Shown piece by piece: positions 23,180 through 31,984 of a stretch of DNA of 64,000 bases (its first letter is position 1; every line of letters begins with the position of its first letter). The position numbers and the translations under genes are program-made. The notes below the pieces were generated by a model, which was given only the letters and a program-made list of their open reading frames with translations, did not search any database and had not been told where the DNA came from. Origin of the DNA: Bacillota bacterium (GTDB taxonomy: Bacteria > Bacillota > Clostridia > Oscillospirales > Oscillospiraceae); the NCBI GenBank assembly GCA_030529825.1, contig JAUMWD010000009.1, positions 1 through 64,000 of the forward strand, read 5' to 3'.

Positions 23180-26100
23180 TCACTCAATGGATTTGAGCGC
23201 ACCCGCCATATCAATGTTATCAATTCTTCTTCGCATGATTCTGTTGACGATCAGTGAGAAAACAAATGTAATCACAATAGCAATGACAAAGCTCCACGGG
23301 CTGATATATGGCTCAAAATACAGCATATCAACCTTAATACGGTTCATTACAAAGGCATGGAAGGCTATACCTAACAGCAAGCCGAACAACGCCCCCATAC
23401 CCGTAAGCACCATATTTTCCCGGAATACATAGCTCGCGGTTTCACTCTTATAGAAGCCAAGCACCTTGATGGTTGCTATTTCTCTTATGCGCTCGGAGAT
23501 ATTAATATTCGTAAGATTATACAAGACAATGAAGGCAAGCAGACCCGCACAGATCACGATTGCTCCAATGACCACCGCAAGGCCCTCCAGCATATTCTCA
23601 ATTCGCGCCCTTGTATCCGCGCAGAGGCTTACACTGCGAACTCCGTCAATTTCGGATATCCTTTCAGCGTTTTCATAAATGTCAACGCCGTTAGGTGCGC
23701 AAATATAAGCTGACTTCATTTCAGGTGTAAAGCCCCACTGCTGCGTGCAGGTTTCCATGCTCACAAACATCCAGTGATTAACATAGTTATCGAAGATTCC
23801 CGTCACCTTCAGCCGCATACTGTTCATATCGGCGTTGACAACTTCAATCTCATCGCCAATCTCAATGCCCATGAGGCGCGCAAGATTGCAGTTAATAATA
23901 GTCTCATTCAGTCCCGGGAAGGATACTTCTTCATTTCCGTCCTTGAAGTCAATAAAGCCCTCAAAATCAAAGCTGTCGGTGGCAGAGAAGCTTACGGTTT
24001 TTGTGGATTCGCCGAATTTTACATCCGCCGTGCCGCAATACAGGAACTTGACCGCATCGGCACAGTACTCGCATTCCTCGAGGAAGAGCTGCTGCTCCTC
24101 GCTGTTCATGTCATAGGCCAGATTAAGCTCATAGTCATAGTGGCATACCTCGTCATACTGGCCCGACACAACATGGTTTATGGTATCGTTCAGGCCGAAG
24201 GCGGTGAGGACAAGGGCCGTACATCCGCCTACGCCAACCACTATCATAAACATACGCTTCTTATAACGCATGATATTTCTTGCGGAGACCTTCTGCATGA
24301 AGTTCAGCCTGTTCCACAGAGGCTTTATTCTCTCCAGAAGAATACGCTTGCCGGCTTCGGGTGCCTTGGGGCGAATCAGCTCGCTGGGTGGGCATTTAAG
24401 CTCACGGTAGCAGCAATACCAGGTTACGGCAAGCATACCCACCACATTCACTGCCGTGAGGACAAGGGCCGTTCCCCAGTTCATTCTGAATGTAAGTCCG
24501 CTGATATTATACAGAAGTCCGTAGCCAAACCAAACAATCGCAGGGAAAAGGAAAGCACCCAAAGCGATGCCGAATATGCAGCCAAACAGAGTTGCACTTC
24601 CTGAATAAAGCAGGAATTTTCCCATTATGGCAGAAGAGGAATAGCCCAGCGCCTTCATTATACCAACCTGCGTGCGCTCATCTGCAATCATTCTCGTCAT
24701 GGTGGTAAGGCACACAAGGGCCGCCACAAGAAAAAAGAACACGGGAAATACGCCTGCAATGCTGTCCACGACCTCGGTGTCGCTTTCAAAGCATACATAG
24801 CCGATGTTCGCATCTCTGCCCAGCACATAGATGTCGGCATTATTCATATTCTTTATCTGCTTTTCCGCATCATCAAGCTGGCGTTTGCCCTCATCAAGCT
24901 CCGCCTTTGCCGCGTCAAGCTGTGCTTTGGCACTCTTGAGTTCCTTTTCCGCGGCGGCAAATTTTTCATTTGCCTCTGCTCTGCCCTGTTCAAGCTCCGC
25001 TTTAGCCTTTTCAATGCCGCCGCCTGCAAGCATTGCTTTCAGCTCATCAAGCTGCTTCTGTCCCTCATTGACCCGGACGTAGCCCTCATCAATTTGTGCC
25101 TTGCCCTGCTTCAGTTCATTTTCATAGGGTGCAAGACCGGCGTCAATTTTCTCTTTTTCCTCAAGAACGCCCCTCATGCTGTCCTGAGCGCTTTTCAGCT
25201 CCGAAGCACAAGTATCGCGCTGGGCTTGCGCAATGGCAATCCGCCCCTGAATTACTGTTTTCTCAAGCGCTGCGGCATTTTTTAGCTGTTCATTCAGCTG
25301 TGATAGCTCCGTGTCGAGCTGCGCAAGCCGGGCTTCACGCTGTGAGATAAGGTTTTCGTAGTAAGTTATGCGGGGATTTACGGTAATATATGCCGCCGAC
25401 CTCATAAGCTCGAATTCCGCAGCGCCCCGGTCATATTCCTTCTGCGCTGCATCAAGCTCTGCTCTTGCCGCGTCAAGCTCCGTCTGTTTTTCTTCTATGG
25501 CACCGGGTGCGGCAAGTGCTTCGGCCTGCTCAAGCTGTTTTTCTGCATCCGTAAGCTGCTTCTCCGCAGCTTCCTTCTGACTTACAAATTCCGCATAGCC
25601 CTTGTCATATTCGGCCTTGGCAGGCTCATACTGCTTTAATCCTGCCTCATACTGCGACCTTGCCTCCGTAAGCTGCTCTGTGGCCGAGCCGATTACATCA
25701 TTGTAGCGTATCTCCGCACGCTTCTGCATCAGAGCTTCAAAGGGCTTCTTATAGCTCTCAATGCTGTCTTTATACTCGTCGGAGTATATATATCCGTCAG
25801 CATCCACAGTAACATAGATGTCGGTATAGCAGTCCAGCTCAAAGCCCTCCGAAGGAACATAGATATATCCCTCAACGCTTCCGTTTCCGAGAGTACTGGT
25901 GCCGCGTTCATAGTTTATGTACAGGACTGAATCGCAAAGACCTACGAGGGTATATTCATCATAAGCAAAGGTATCAAAGGTTTGCTTACTATTGTCAGGC
26001 GAGAGCTTAATTACGGTGCCGATGTCATCCTCTGTAAAAATCTCCGTGTCGCCCAGACACTCATTTCCCTTCTCCGGCATTCTTCCGCACTTAAGATTGA

Positions 26101-26449
26101 CTCGGTTAATATCCTGCGGAATGCTATGCACCACCATTATAAGGTTGTCCTCTTCTCCGCTGTTATAGAGGAAGTCGGAGGAAATTACACCCTCGGCATT
26201 TACAACGCCGTCAACACTTTTTACAGCGGTAACATCATCATCGGTGAGACCAAGCGTTGAAATCAGCCGTATGTCATAGAAATTGTATTCCTCGGCATAA
26301 TTTGTAAAGGATTCAAGGAAATCAGGGCGCGACATACGCAAGCCAATGAAAAGGCCCGCACCAAGAGCAATTATGGCAAAAATCGCCAGATAACGGCTCA
26401 AGCTGCCCTTTATCTCCCTTATACAAAGTTTTACCGTGGAATTATTCAT
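23180..26449 (-). CDS. Large FtsX/MacB-type ABC transporter permease with coiled-coil exodomain
   Basis: 1089 aa. ATG at 26449 follows AAGGA; a TTG precedes it directly. One membrane helix near residues 20-40, an extracellular MacB-like periplasmic core (about 45-250), then roughly 280 residues of Ala/Glu/Lys/Gln heptads (about 255-545), and three membrane helices with the FtsX signature near 565-700. A second extracellular domain (about 760-960) is followed by the C-terminal FtsX helices. This duplicated permease with an internal coiled coil is known from Firmicutes and lactobacilli; substrates are usually unknown, often lipids or peptides. The ATPase gene lies immediately upstream (7-10 bp). 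Confidence 0.9.
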   Translation of the reverse strand: MNNSTVKLCIREIKGSLSRYLAIFAIIALGAGLFIGLRMSRPDFLESFTNYAEEYNFYDIRLISTLGLTDDDVTAVKSVDGVVNAEGVISSDFLYNSGEEDNLIMVVHSIPQDINRVNLKCGRMPEKGNECLGDTEIFTEDDIGTVIKLSPDNSKQTFDTFAYDEYTLVGLCDSVLYINYERGTSTLGNGSVEGYIYVPSEGFELDCYTDIYVTVDADGYIYSDEYKDSIESYKKPFEALMQKRAEIRYNDVIGSATEQLTEARSQYEAGLKQYEPAKAEYDKGYAEFVSQKEAAEKQLTDAEKQLEQAEALAAPGAIEEKQTELDAARAELDAAQKEYDRGAAEFELMRSAAYITVNPRITYYENLISQREARLAQLDTELSQLNEQLKNAAALEKTVIQGRIAIAQAQRDTCASELKSAQDSMRGVLEEKEKIDAGLAPYENELKQGKAQIDEGYVRVNEGQKQLDELKAMLAGGGIEKAKAELEQGRAEANEKFAAAEKELKSAKAQLDAAKAELDEGKRQLDDAEKQIKNMNNADIYVLGRDANIGYVCFESDTEVVDSIAGVFPVFFFLVAALVCLTTMTRMIADERTQVGIMKALGYSSSAIMGKFLLYSGSATLFGCIFGIALGAFLFPAIVWFGYGLLYNISGLTFRMNWGTALVLTAVNVVGMLAVTWYCCYRELKCPPSELIRPKAPEAGKRILLERIKPLWNRLNFMQKVSARNIMRYKKRMFMIVVGVGGCTALVLTAFGLNDTINHVVSGQYDEVCHYDYELNLAYDMNSEEQQLFLEECEYCADAVKFLYCGTADVKFGESTKTVSFSATDSFDFEGFIDFKDGNEEVSFPGLNETIINCNLARLMGIEIGDEIEVVNADMNSMRLKVTGIFDNYVNHWMFVSMETCTQQWGFTPEMKSAYICAPNGVDIYENAERISEIDGVRSVSLCADTRARIENMLEGLAVVIGAIVICAGLLAFIVLYNLTNINISERIREIATIKVLGFYKSETASYVFRENMVLTGMGALFGLLLGIAFHAFVMNRIKVDMLYFEPYISPWSFVIAIVITFVFSLIVNRIMRRRIDNIDMAGALKSIE

Positions 26450-26459
26450 CAAGGATTCC

Positions 26460-27164
26460 TTACCATTCTATATTTTCTATGGGAACCGGGTTATCGTTTT
26501 TGATCATTCCCGTAATCATACCGCTTTTTACGGAAATTACTCTGTCTGCCATGGCTGTCAGTGCCTGATTATGAGTAATAATGACCACTGTCATGCCGTT
26601 TTTACGGCTGCAATCCTGCAGCAGCTGCAAAATTGCTTTACCCGTGTTATAGTCAAGTGCGCCTGTGGGCTCATCACAAAGCATCAGCTTCGGATTCTTT
26701 GCAAGAGCTCTTGCAATGGCAACTCTCTGCTGCTCGCCGCCGGAAAGCTGTGCGGGAAAGTTATTTGCTCTGTCCCCAAGTCCCACCATTTCAATTACCA
26801 CAGCGGCATCCATGGGATCACGGCATATCTGCGCGGCAAGCTCAACATTTTCAATGGCGGTAAGATTCTGCACCAGATTATAAAACTGGAAGACAAAGCC
26901 CACATCATAGCGTCTGTATGTTGTAAGCTGCTTTTCATTAAAGCTCGATATCTCCTGTCCGTCGAGCTTAACGCTGCCCGAGGTGAGAGAATCCATGCCG
27001 CCGAGAATATTCAGCAGCGTGGTTTTGCCCGCGCCGGAGGCACCCACTATGACGCATATCTCGCCTTTTTCAATTTCAAAGCTGGCATCCTTCAGGGCTT
27101 CAATCTGCACCTCACCCATCTGATATACCTTTTTCACATTCTTGAATTCCACATACGCAGACAT
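26460..27164 (-). CDS. ABC transporter ATP-binding protein (MacB/LolD type)
   Basis: 234 aa. ATG at 27164 with GAGGTGA 5 nt upstream. Walker [11 protein letters not shown]-loop [11 protein letters not shown], signature [15 protein letters not shown], Walker [14 protein letters not shown]-loop VVIITHN. The DEPTGALD form and FxFYNL Q-loop are typical of the MacB/FtsE group that powers FtsX-type permeases by mechanotransmission. Cotranscribed with the permease behind a near-consensus promoter. Confidence 0.94.
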   Translation of the reverse strand: MSAYVEFKNVKKVYQMGEVQIEALKDASFEIEKGEICVIVGASGAGKTTLLNILGGMDSLTSGSVKLDGQEISSFNEKQLTTYRRYDVGFVFQFYNLVQNLTAIENVELAAQICRDPMDAAVVIEMVGLGDRANNFPAQLSGGEQQRVAIARALAKNPKLMLCDEPTGALDYNTGKAILQLLQDCSRKNGMTVVIITHNQALTAMADRVISVKSGMITGMIKNDNPVPIENIEW

Positions 27165-27192
27165 AGCTTTCACCTCTGTGCTTAATAGATTA

Positions 27193-27221
27193 ATTATACT
27201 AAACACCGTGTATCATTTCAA
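27193..27221 (-). promoter_or_regulatory. Promoter of the ABC efflux operon
   Basis: On the minus strand: TTGAAA (27216-27221), 17-bp spacer, TATAAT (27193-27198). Confidence 0.78.
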
Positions 27222-27242
27222 CAATAAATAGTAAACAGTATA

Positions 27243-27275
27243 AAAAAACGGACTGTCACAGACAGTCCGTTTTTT
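27243..27275 (-). terminator. Terminator of the SLH-lipase gene
   Basis: 15-bp perfect stem, 27243-27257 with 27261-27275, 3-nt loop, U run within and after the stem. Confidence 0.88.
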
Positions 27276-27284
27276 AAATTTGAA

Positions 27285-29255
27285 TTAGTGGATGAGATTG
27301 TACATTCTCAGCATTACGGTTGCGGACATTCCGCGGTTTGCCGTTGCATTGGGTGCAAAGGTAGTTGCGGAGGTGCCGTTCATGATACCCAGGGATACGA
27401 TTACATCCACCGCATCCTTATATGCGCCGGCAATCTGGTCTGCGTCAGCAAAGCTTACGGGCTGTACATCGCCGTAATAGTAATGCTCAACATTATTCAG
27501 ATAGCGGAACATGAAGGTTGCCATCTGGGCGCGGCTGATATTCTGGTTGGGACGGAAAGAACCGTCATCATAGCCCTGAATGATTCCCTTGGAAACACCC
27601 CAGGTTACCGCATCCTTATATGCGTTTGCAATGCTTGCGCTATCGGTGAACTTGAGGCTGCCGCTTGCTGCGGGCTCGCCTGCTGCGCGCCACAGCATGG
27701 TTATAAACTGTGCGCGGGTTACATCAGCATTGGGACGGAAGCTGCCGTCATCAAAGCCGTTAACTATGCCCTTCTCTGCTGCTTCAACAATGTAATCGTG
27801 GTAGCCGCTGTTTGCGATGTCGTTGAAGGGATCCTTGTTGGCATTGTCATTGTTGATGGGCGTTGTGCCTGCAATGTTCTGCATCATTTCAAGGTAGAAC
27901 GCCTTGGTTTCTGCCGGGCGTTTGGGATCCAGATCAAGGATGCCGCCGCAGAAGGTCATGTGGTCATAACGCATGTCAGACCACTGCCAGATGCCCGCCT
28001 CAATATTGCCGGGATCATAGGGCTTCTCAGCAGCGCCAATGGGGTAGCGTGCGGAGATGGTGTTTACCATGCCGTCATTGGGAAGCCAGTCTGCATTGAT
28101 GTTGGAAACATTCTTGCCGTAGATGTCCTGTACCTGCTCGAAGCTGTACTGATAGCTGCCCATCTTGATAGCGAAGGTCTTGAAGAGCAGGAACATATCG
28201 GAATCGGGAAGGTAGTTTCCGGTGAGGCTGCTCTGATGAGTCCTGTTACCGGCATAGGAGAAATAATATACATTGTCATAGGTTTCCCAGCCGCGCTTCA
28301 GCTCATTGCAGCCCTGAACAGACAGGTCATACAGAGCATTGTCATAGCCGTCAAGGAAATTCTTGACCTTGTCGGTGTTGAAGAATGCCTTCAGAGTGTC
28401 GGCACTGGGGTTGGTTCCGGGAACGGAGCTGATACCGAAGTGCTCGAGCTGGAAGTCATAGATGTAGTTAATATCAGTGTTGCCGAGAGTATTTGCAACA
28501 TAGGTAACGAGGGACATGATGAGCTCGCTCTCGTCATCGCAGGCATCAAGATAAGTGGTACCGTTGAGAACGCCCGCAAGAGAGGTTACGGAGTTAATGA
28601 GGTATTCGCCGTCATAGTCGCCCCAGAACAACGGAGAAACATAATCGTGCCAGTCGCCACCGTAGAGCTTTGCCTGCTGCTTGCCCCAGTTGATTTCATC
28701 CTGGTTGCCTTCTGCAAGAAGCTGAAGGAGCATAACGGAGGTAGGACCGCCGAAGGAATGGCCGATGAGGTTCAGCTTGTTGTCATACCAACCCACAACC
28801 TTGCCGTTTTCATAGATGGGGCCCCAATTATCAACAATGGGCGCGCCGGTGTAGTCACGACCGTAGCGATCATGCTTGAGGTTGTTGCCATCATTTGCAT
28901 AGGCTGCTTCAACAGTGCTGGAGTGAACTGCGCCGTAGTCGGTCTTGGTGCCGGTGAGCTGTGCAAAAAGCTCGCAGCAGCGGTCCCAGCAGCTGGAGCA
29001 GGGACCTACGGATGCATTAACAACATCATAGCCCTGTTCGGTGAGATAATTAATCATGTTACCGGAGGTGCAGCCCCAGTAGCACATCAGGTCGCTTATC
29101 TTGTCATTGTAGCCAAAGCCCAGCAATCCGTGGATAAACACGGTCTGATACCGGGTTCCGTCAGCAGCTTTGTCATTGTCTGCAAGTGCAGGAACGAGAC
29201 AAAGGCTGCAGGTAAGGACAATCACAAGCAGCATGCATAAAATGCGTTTTTTCAT
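27285..29255 (-). CDS. Secreted lipase-like alpha/beta hydrolase with three S-layer homology domains
   Basis: 656 aa. Signal peptide 1-25 (ALA-DN). The hydrolase resembles staphylococcal/Geobacillus family I.5-I.6 lipases: oxyanion region VFIHGLLGFG, nucleophile Ser167 in GHSFGG (165-170), Asp region NDGMVNT and His in DHMTFCG. Several Cys near 58-94 may form disulfides. SLH domains lie at about 475-525, 533-585 and 600-656 (VTRAQFITMLWR, ISRAQMATFMFR, ANRGMSATVMLR), anchoring it to secondary wall polymer. AGGAGG and a strong promoter precede it, and codons are well adapted, so it is probably well expressed. Substrate (long-chain esters or other) is inferred from family. Confidence 0.93.
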   Translation of the reverse strand: MKKRILCMLLVIVLTCSLCLVPALADNDKAADGTRYQTVFIHGLLGFGYNDKISDLMCYWGCTSGNMINYLTEQGYDVVNASVGPCSSCWDRCCELFAQLTGTKTDYGAVHSSTVEAAYANDGNNLKHDRYGRDYTGAPIVDNWGPIYENGKVVGWYDNKLNLIGHSFGGPTSVMLLQLLAEGNQDEINWGKQQAKLYGGDWHDYVSPLFWGDYDGEYLINSVTSLAGVLNGTTYLDACDDESELIMSLVTYVANTLGNTDINYIYDFQLEHFGISSVPGTNPSADTLKAFFNTDKVKNFLDGYDNALYDLSVQGCNELKRGWETYDNVYYFSYAGNRTHQSSLTGNYLPDSDMFLLFKTFAIKMGSYQYSFEQVQDIYGKNVSNINADWLPNDGMVNTISARYPIGAAEKPYDPGNIEAGIWQWSDMRYDHMTFCGGILDLDPKRPAETKAFYLEMMQNIAGTTPINNDNANKDPFNDIANSGYHDYIVEAAEKGIVNGFDDGSFRPNADVTRAQFITMLWRAAGEPAASGSLKFTDSASIANAYKDAVTWGVSKGIIQGYDDGSFRPNQNISRAQMATFMFRYLNNVEHYYYGDVQPVSFADADQIAGAYKDAVDVIVSLGIMNGTSATTFAPNATANRGMSATVMLRMYNLIH

Positions 29256-29294
29256 TCAAAAGTCCTCCTGAAATCCATTTCTTTCAACATGTTA

Positions 29295-29323
29295 ATTATA
29301 GATCATATAAAAACAACCGTCAA
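29295..29323 (-). promoter_or_regulatory. Promoter of the SLH-lipase gene
   Basis: On the minus strand: TTGACG (29318-29323), 17-bp spacer, TATAAT (29295-29300). Confidence 0.78.
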
Positions 29324-29351
29324 TATAGCTGTACATTTTTGTAACATGTGT

Positions 29352-29396
29352 TTAAAAATAAGCCCTGAATATTGACAATTACAATACTCAAGGCTT
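29352..29396 (-). terminator. Terminator of the MATE transporter gene
   Basis: 15-bp stem 29360-29374 with 29382-29396; two positions pair only as G-U in the minus-strand RNA, and a U run follows, fixing the orientation. Confidence 0.8.
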
Positions 29397-29403
29397 ATTA
29401 CAT

Positions 29404-30789
29404 TCAATCATCTACAAGGTTTTTAATCCATTTTCCGCTTTTAACAAGGCAAAATCCGGCAATTCCCTTGGGAATCTGAGGAAGATAGCTCACGATATAG
29501 AGGGTTACAATGGGCATATCCGTCAAATAAGCAAAGATTGCCGTTATGGGAATCATCACAAGCCATGTGTAACCGCTGTCGAAAATCATGGTAATTTTTG
29601 TCCTTCCGCCGGAGCGCAAAGTGAAGTAGCAGGCGTTGCAGAAGGCATCAACGGGCATTGCAACCGCACCGATTATGATGAATGTTCCCGCAAGTCTTCT
29701 GACCTCATCGCTTGTGTTGTAAAGCTGCGGAATAATTCCCGATGTCGCAGCCAAAAGTCCGCCCACAAGCAAGCAGGAAAATGTACTGAAGGCAATCATC
29801 TTGCGGTCGGTGTCCACAGCTTCATCCAGTTTTCCCGCGCCAAGAAGATTTCCTACAACAATTCCGATTGTTGAGCCTAACGCAAGAAAAATGACGCTGA
29901 ACAGGTTTGAAATCGTGTAGCATATATTCGTCGCCGCCACAACCGGAAGACCTCGCAGGGAGTAGCATTGCGTCAGGGTTGTCATGCCCATTGCCCACAG
30001 CACCTCATTAAACAGAAGCGGTATTCCCTGCTTTGCAATATCTATACCCAAAGTTCGGGGGACCTTTACGGATTTATAAACGCCCTTAAAGAAAGGTACC
30101 TTGTCAATGTGTGTATGTGACCAGTATGCTATAATGGCAAGCTCCACAAATCTTGAAATAACGGTGGCCAAAGCCGCACCCCGTGCTCCCATTGCCGTAA
30201 TTCCGAGCTTGCCGAAGATCAAAATATAGTTCAGCACAAGATTTGTAATCACCGCAATGAGGCTTGCCACCATGGGTTTTTTAGTCTCACCTACCTCGCG
30301 CAGGCTTGTGGCATACATCTGGGCAAGAGCAAAGGGTGCAAGTCCCCACAGCAGGATGCGTATGTACTCATGTCCGTATTTCAGCGTGAGCTCAAGGTCT
30401 CCGCCGCCTTCACTTTCGTGTAGAAACAGCTTTATGAGATGCTCGTCAAAGAAGCAAAGCACGGTGAAGCCCACAGCAAGCACCGTAAGCGCAATGTATA
30501 TTTTGAATCTGAACACATTGCGGATACCATCATTATCGCCCTTACCCGCAAACTGGGCACCGAAGATTCCCGCTCCGGAAAGTCCGCCGAACAGCGCAAG
30601 ATTGTATATGAATATAAGCTGATTGGCAATTGCAACGCCGGACATCTGCTCCGTGCCGAGTCTGCCCACCATAAGGTTATCCAGAACGGAAACAAACTGG
30701 GATATGCCGTTCTGAATCATAATGGGTACGGCAATCGCCAGCACCATCTTATAGAATTTTTTTGTTCCTATATATTTACGAATTCCCAT
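29404..30789 (-). CDS. MATE family multidrug/metabolite efflux transporter
   Basis: 461 aa with about twelve membrane helices in two related halves. Typical MATE stretches: VPIMIQNGISQFVSVLDNLMVGRLG at the first helices, ATSLREVGETKKPM, NYILIFGKLG and GARGAALATVISR. Members expel cationic drugs or metabolites in exchange for Na+ or H+; substrate unknown. GAGAGG lies 5 nt before the ATG. It is monocistronic, divergent from the tRNA gene with back-to-back promoters. Confidence 0.94.
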   Translation of the reverse strand: MGIRKYIGTKKFYKMVLAIAVPIMIQNGISQFVSVLDNLMVGRLGTEQMSGVAIANQLIFIYNLALFGGLSGAGIFGAQFAGKGDNDGIRNVFRFKIYIALTVLAVGFTVLCFFDEHLIKLFLHESEGGGDLELTLKYGHEYIRILLWGLAPFALAQMYATSLREVGETKKPMVASLIAVITNLVLNYILIFGKLGITAMGARGAALATVISRFVELAIIAYWSHTHIDKVPFFKGVYKSVKVPRTLGIDIAKQGIPLLFNEVLWAMGMTTLTQCYSLRGLPVVAATNICYTISNLFSVIFLALGSTIGIVVGNLLGAGKLDEAVDTDRKMIAFSTFSCLLVGGLLAATSGIIPQLYNTSDEVRRLAGTFIIIGAVAMPVDAFCNACYFTLRSGGRTKITMIFDSGYTWLVMIPITAIFAYLTDMPIVTLYIVSYLPQIPKGIAGFCLVKSGKWIKNLVDD

Positions 30790-30820
30790 GATTACCTCTC
30801 AAGAGTCATTAACAGAGGAT

Positions 30821-30849
30821 ATGATACCATAAACGGCATTTGCGGGCAA
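30821..30849 (-). promoter_or_regulatory. Promoter of the MATE gene
   Basis: On the minus strand: TTGCCC (30844-30849), 17-bp spacer, TATCAT (30821-30826). Confidence 0.6.
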
Positions 30850-30861
30850 TACGCATTTCCC

Positions 30862-30890
30862 TTGATTATGCGCCGATTTTGTGATATAAT
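30862..30890 (+). promoter_or_regulatory. Promoter of tRNA-Gly
   Basis: TTGATT (30862-30867), 17-bp spacer, TATAAT (30885-30890), 11 nt before the mature tRNA 5' end. Confidence 0.8.
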
Positions 30891-30901
30891 ACATTTATTC
30901 T

Positions 30902-30975
30902 GCGGGTGTAGTTCAATGGCAGAACATCAGCTTCCCAAGCTGAATACGGGGGTTCGATTCCCCTCACCCGCTCCA
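30902..30975 (+). tRNA. tRNA-Gly (anticodon CCC)
   Basis: Full cloverleaf: acceptor GCGGGTG with CACCCGC, D stem GTTC/GAAC, anticodon stem TCAGC/GCTGA with loop TTCCCAA (anticodon CCC, codon GGG), 4-nt variable loop, T arm with TTCGATT loop, discriminator T and encoded CCA (30973-30975). Single gene with its own promoter and terminator. Confidence 0.96.
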
Positions 30976-31018
30976 TAAATAAAGCTCCACCTTTGGTGGA
31001 GCTTTATTTATGGAGCTT
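30973..31018 (+). terminator. Terminator of tRNA-Gly, starting in the CCA end
   Basis: A perfect 19-bp inverted repeat, 30973-30991 with 30995-31013, 3-nt loop. The outer part of the 5' arm is the tRNA's own CCA. The GC core (GCTCCACC/GGTGGAGC) plus TTTATTT acts as terminator. Confidence 0.8.
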
Positions 31019-31088
31019 TGCATATTATCCGCTTCGCTCAATTCTTGCGAAAGGAATAAAAATCTCGCCCTACATCCCTGTCAGATGT

Positions 31089-31118
31089 CAAAAGCACTTG
31101 CCGATGCAAGTGCTTTTG
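31089..31118 (-). terminator. Terminator of uppP
   Basis: 13-bp perfect stem, 31089-31101 with 31106-31118, loop CGAT. The 70 bp between this and the tRNA terminator contain nothing recognisable. Confidence 0.8.
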
Positions 31119-31124
31119 CTTTTA

Positions 31125-31964
31125 TTATTTGATTACAAGGAAGTACAGCAGTACAACCGCGCCGAGGATGATTCTGTACCATCCGAATACCTTGAAGTCC
31201 TTTTTCTTTATATAGCTCATGAGGAACTTGATTACAAAGACCGAAACCGCAAAAGCAACAACACAGCCGACTGCGAGTATTGCAATCTCCGCGCCGGTGA
31301 TTGCCGTTCCAGCCATGACAAACTTTGCGATCTTGATTAGGGACATTCCTATCATTACGGGCACCGCGAGGAAGAAGGTAAACTCCGCAGCGGCCACACG
31401 GGATACTCCGATGGTCAGCGCTCCGATGATTGTGGAGCCGGAGCGTGAGGTGCCGGGAATGATGGAAAGCACCTGAAACATACCGATGATAAAGGCAGTC
31501 TTATAGGTGATATCCTGAAGCTCAAGGGTTTTGGGTGTGCGCTTTTTATTCCAATTTTCAATGAGGATGAAAAGAATGCCGTAAAAGATAAGTGCAATGG
31601 CAATTACTGTGGGGGTCTGGAAATGTGCCTCAACATAATCGTCAAAAAGCAATGTCACAATTGCACCGGGAATGCAGGCCACAACGACCTTAAACCACAA
31701 GGAAAAGGTTTCCTTCTTCACAACGGGCTTCGATTTATCCTTGCAGTTAAAGGGCCACATCTTATCCCAGAAAAGAATTACAACCGCCAAAATCGCGCCA
31801 AGCTGAATTACATACAGGAACATTTCCTTGAATTCAGGTGTGACATCAAGCTGCACAAATTCGTCAACAAGCAGCATATGGCCGGTGCTGGATATGGGCA
31901 GCCATTCGGTTATTCCCTCGACCATGCCGAGAATCAGCGTTTTTATAAGTTCAATTAACATCAT
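31125..31964 (-). CDS. uppP: Undecaprenyl-diphosphatase (BacA/UppP)
   Basis: 279 aa polytopic membrane enzyme that converts undecaprenyl diphosphate to the monophosphate, recycling the carrier for wall and teichoic polymers; overexpression is known to give bacitracin resistance. The two active-site motifs are clear: EGITEWLPISSTGH near residues 15-29 and PGTSRSGSTI near 165-175. Length and helix count fit the family. Two ATGs stand in tandem at the start (31964, 31961); AAGGA lies further upstream than ideal. Monocistronic, with a terminator after it. Confidence 0.95.
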   Translation of the reverse strand: MMLIELIKTLILGMVEGITEWLPISSTGHMLLVDEFVQLDVTPEFKEMFLYVIQLGAILAVVILFWDKMWPFNCKDKSKPVVKKETFSLWFKVVVACIPGAIVTLLFDDYVEAHFQTPTVIAIALIFYGILFILIENWNKKRTPKTLELQDITYKTAFIIGMFQVLSIIPGTSRSGSTIIGALTIGVSRVAAAEFTFFLAVPVMIGMSLIKIAKFVMAGTAITGAEIAILAVGCVVAFAVSVFVIKFLMSYIKKKDFKVFGWYRIILGAVVLLYFLVIK

Positions 31965-31984
31965 GCCAAATTATATGTCCTTTA

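Noticed and set aside
27288..29240. Long open frame antisense to the SLH-lipase gene
   Set aside because: Shadow of a strongly biased gene; its product has no recognisable domain, and the opposite strand has signal peptide, motifs, promoter and terminator.
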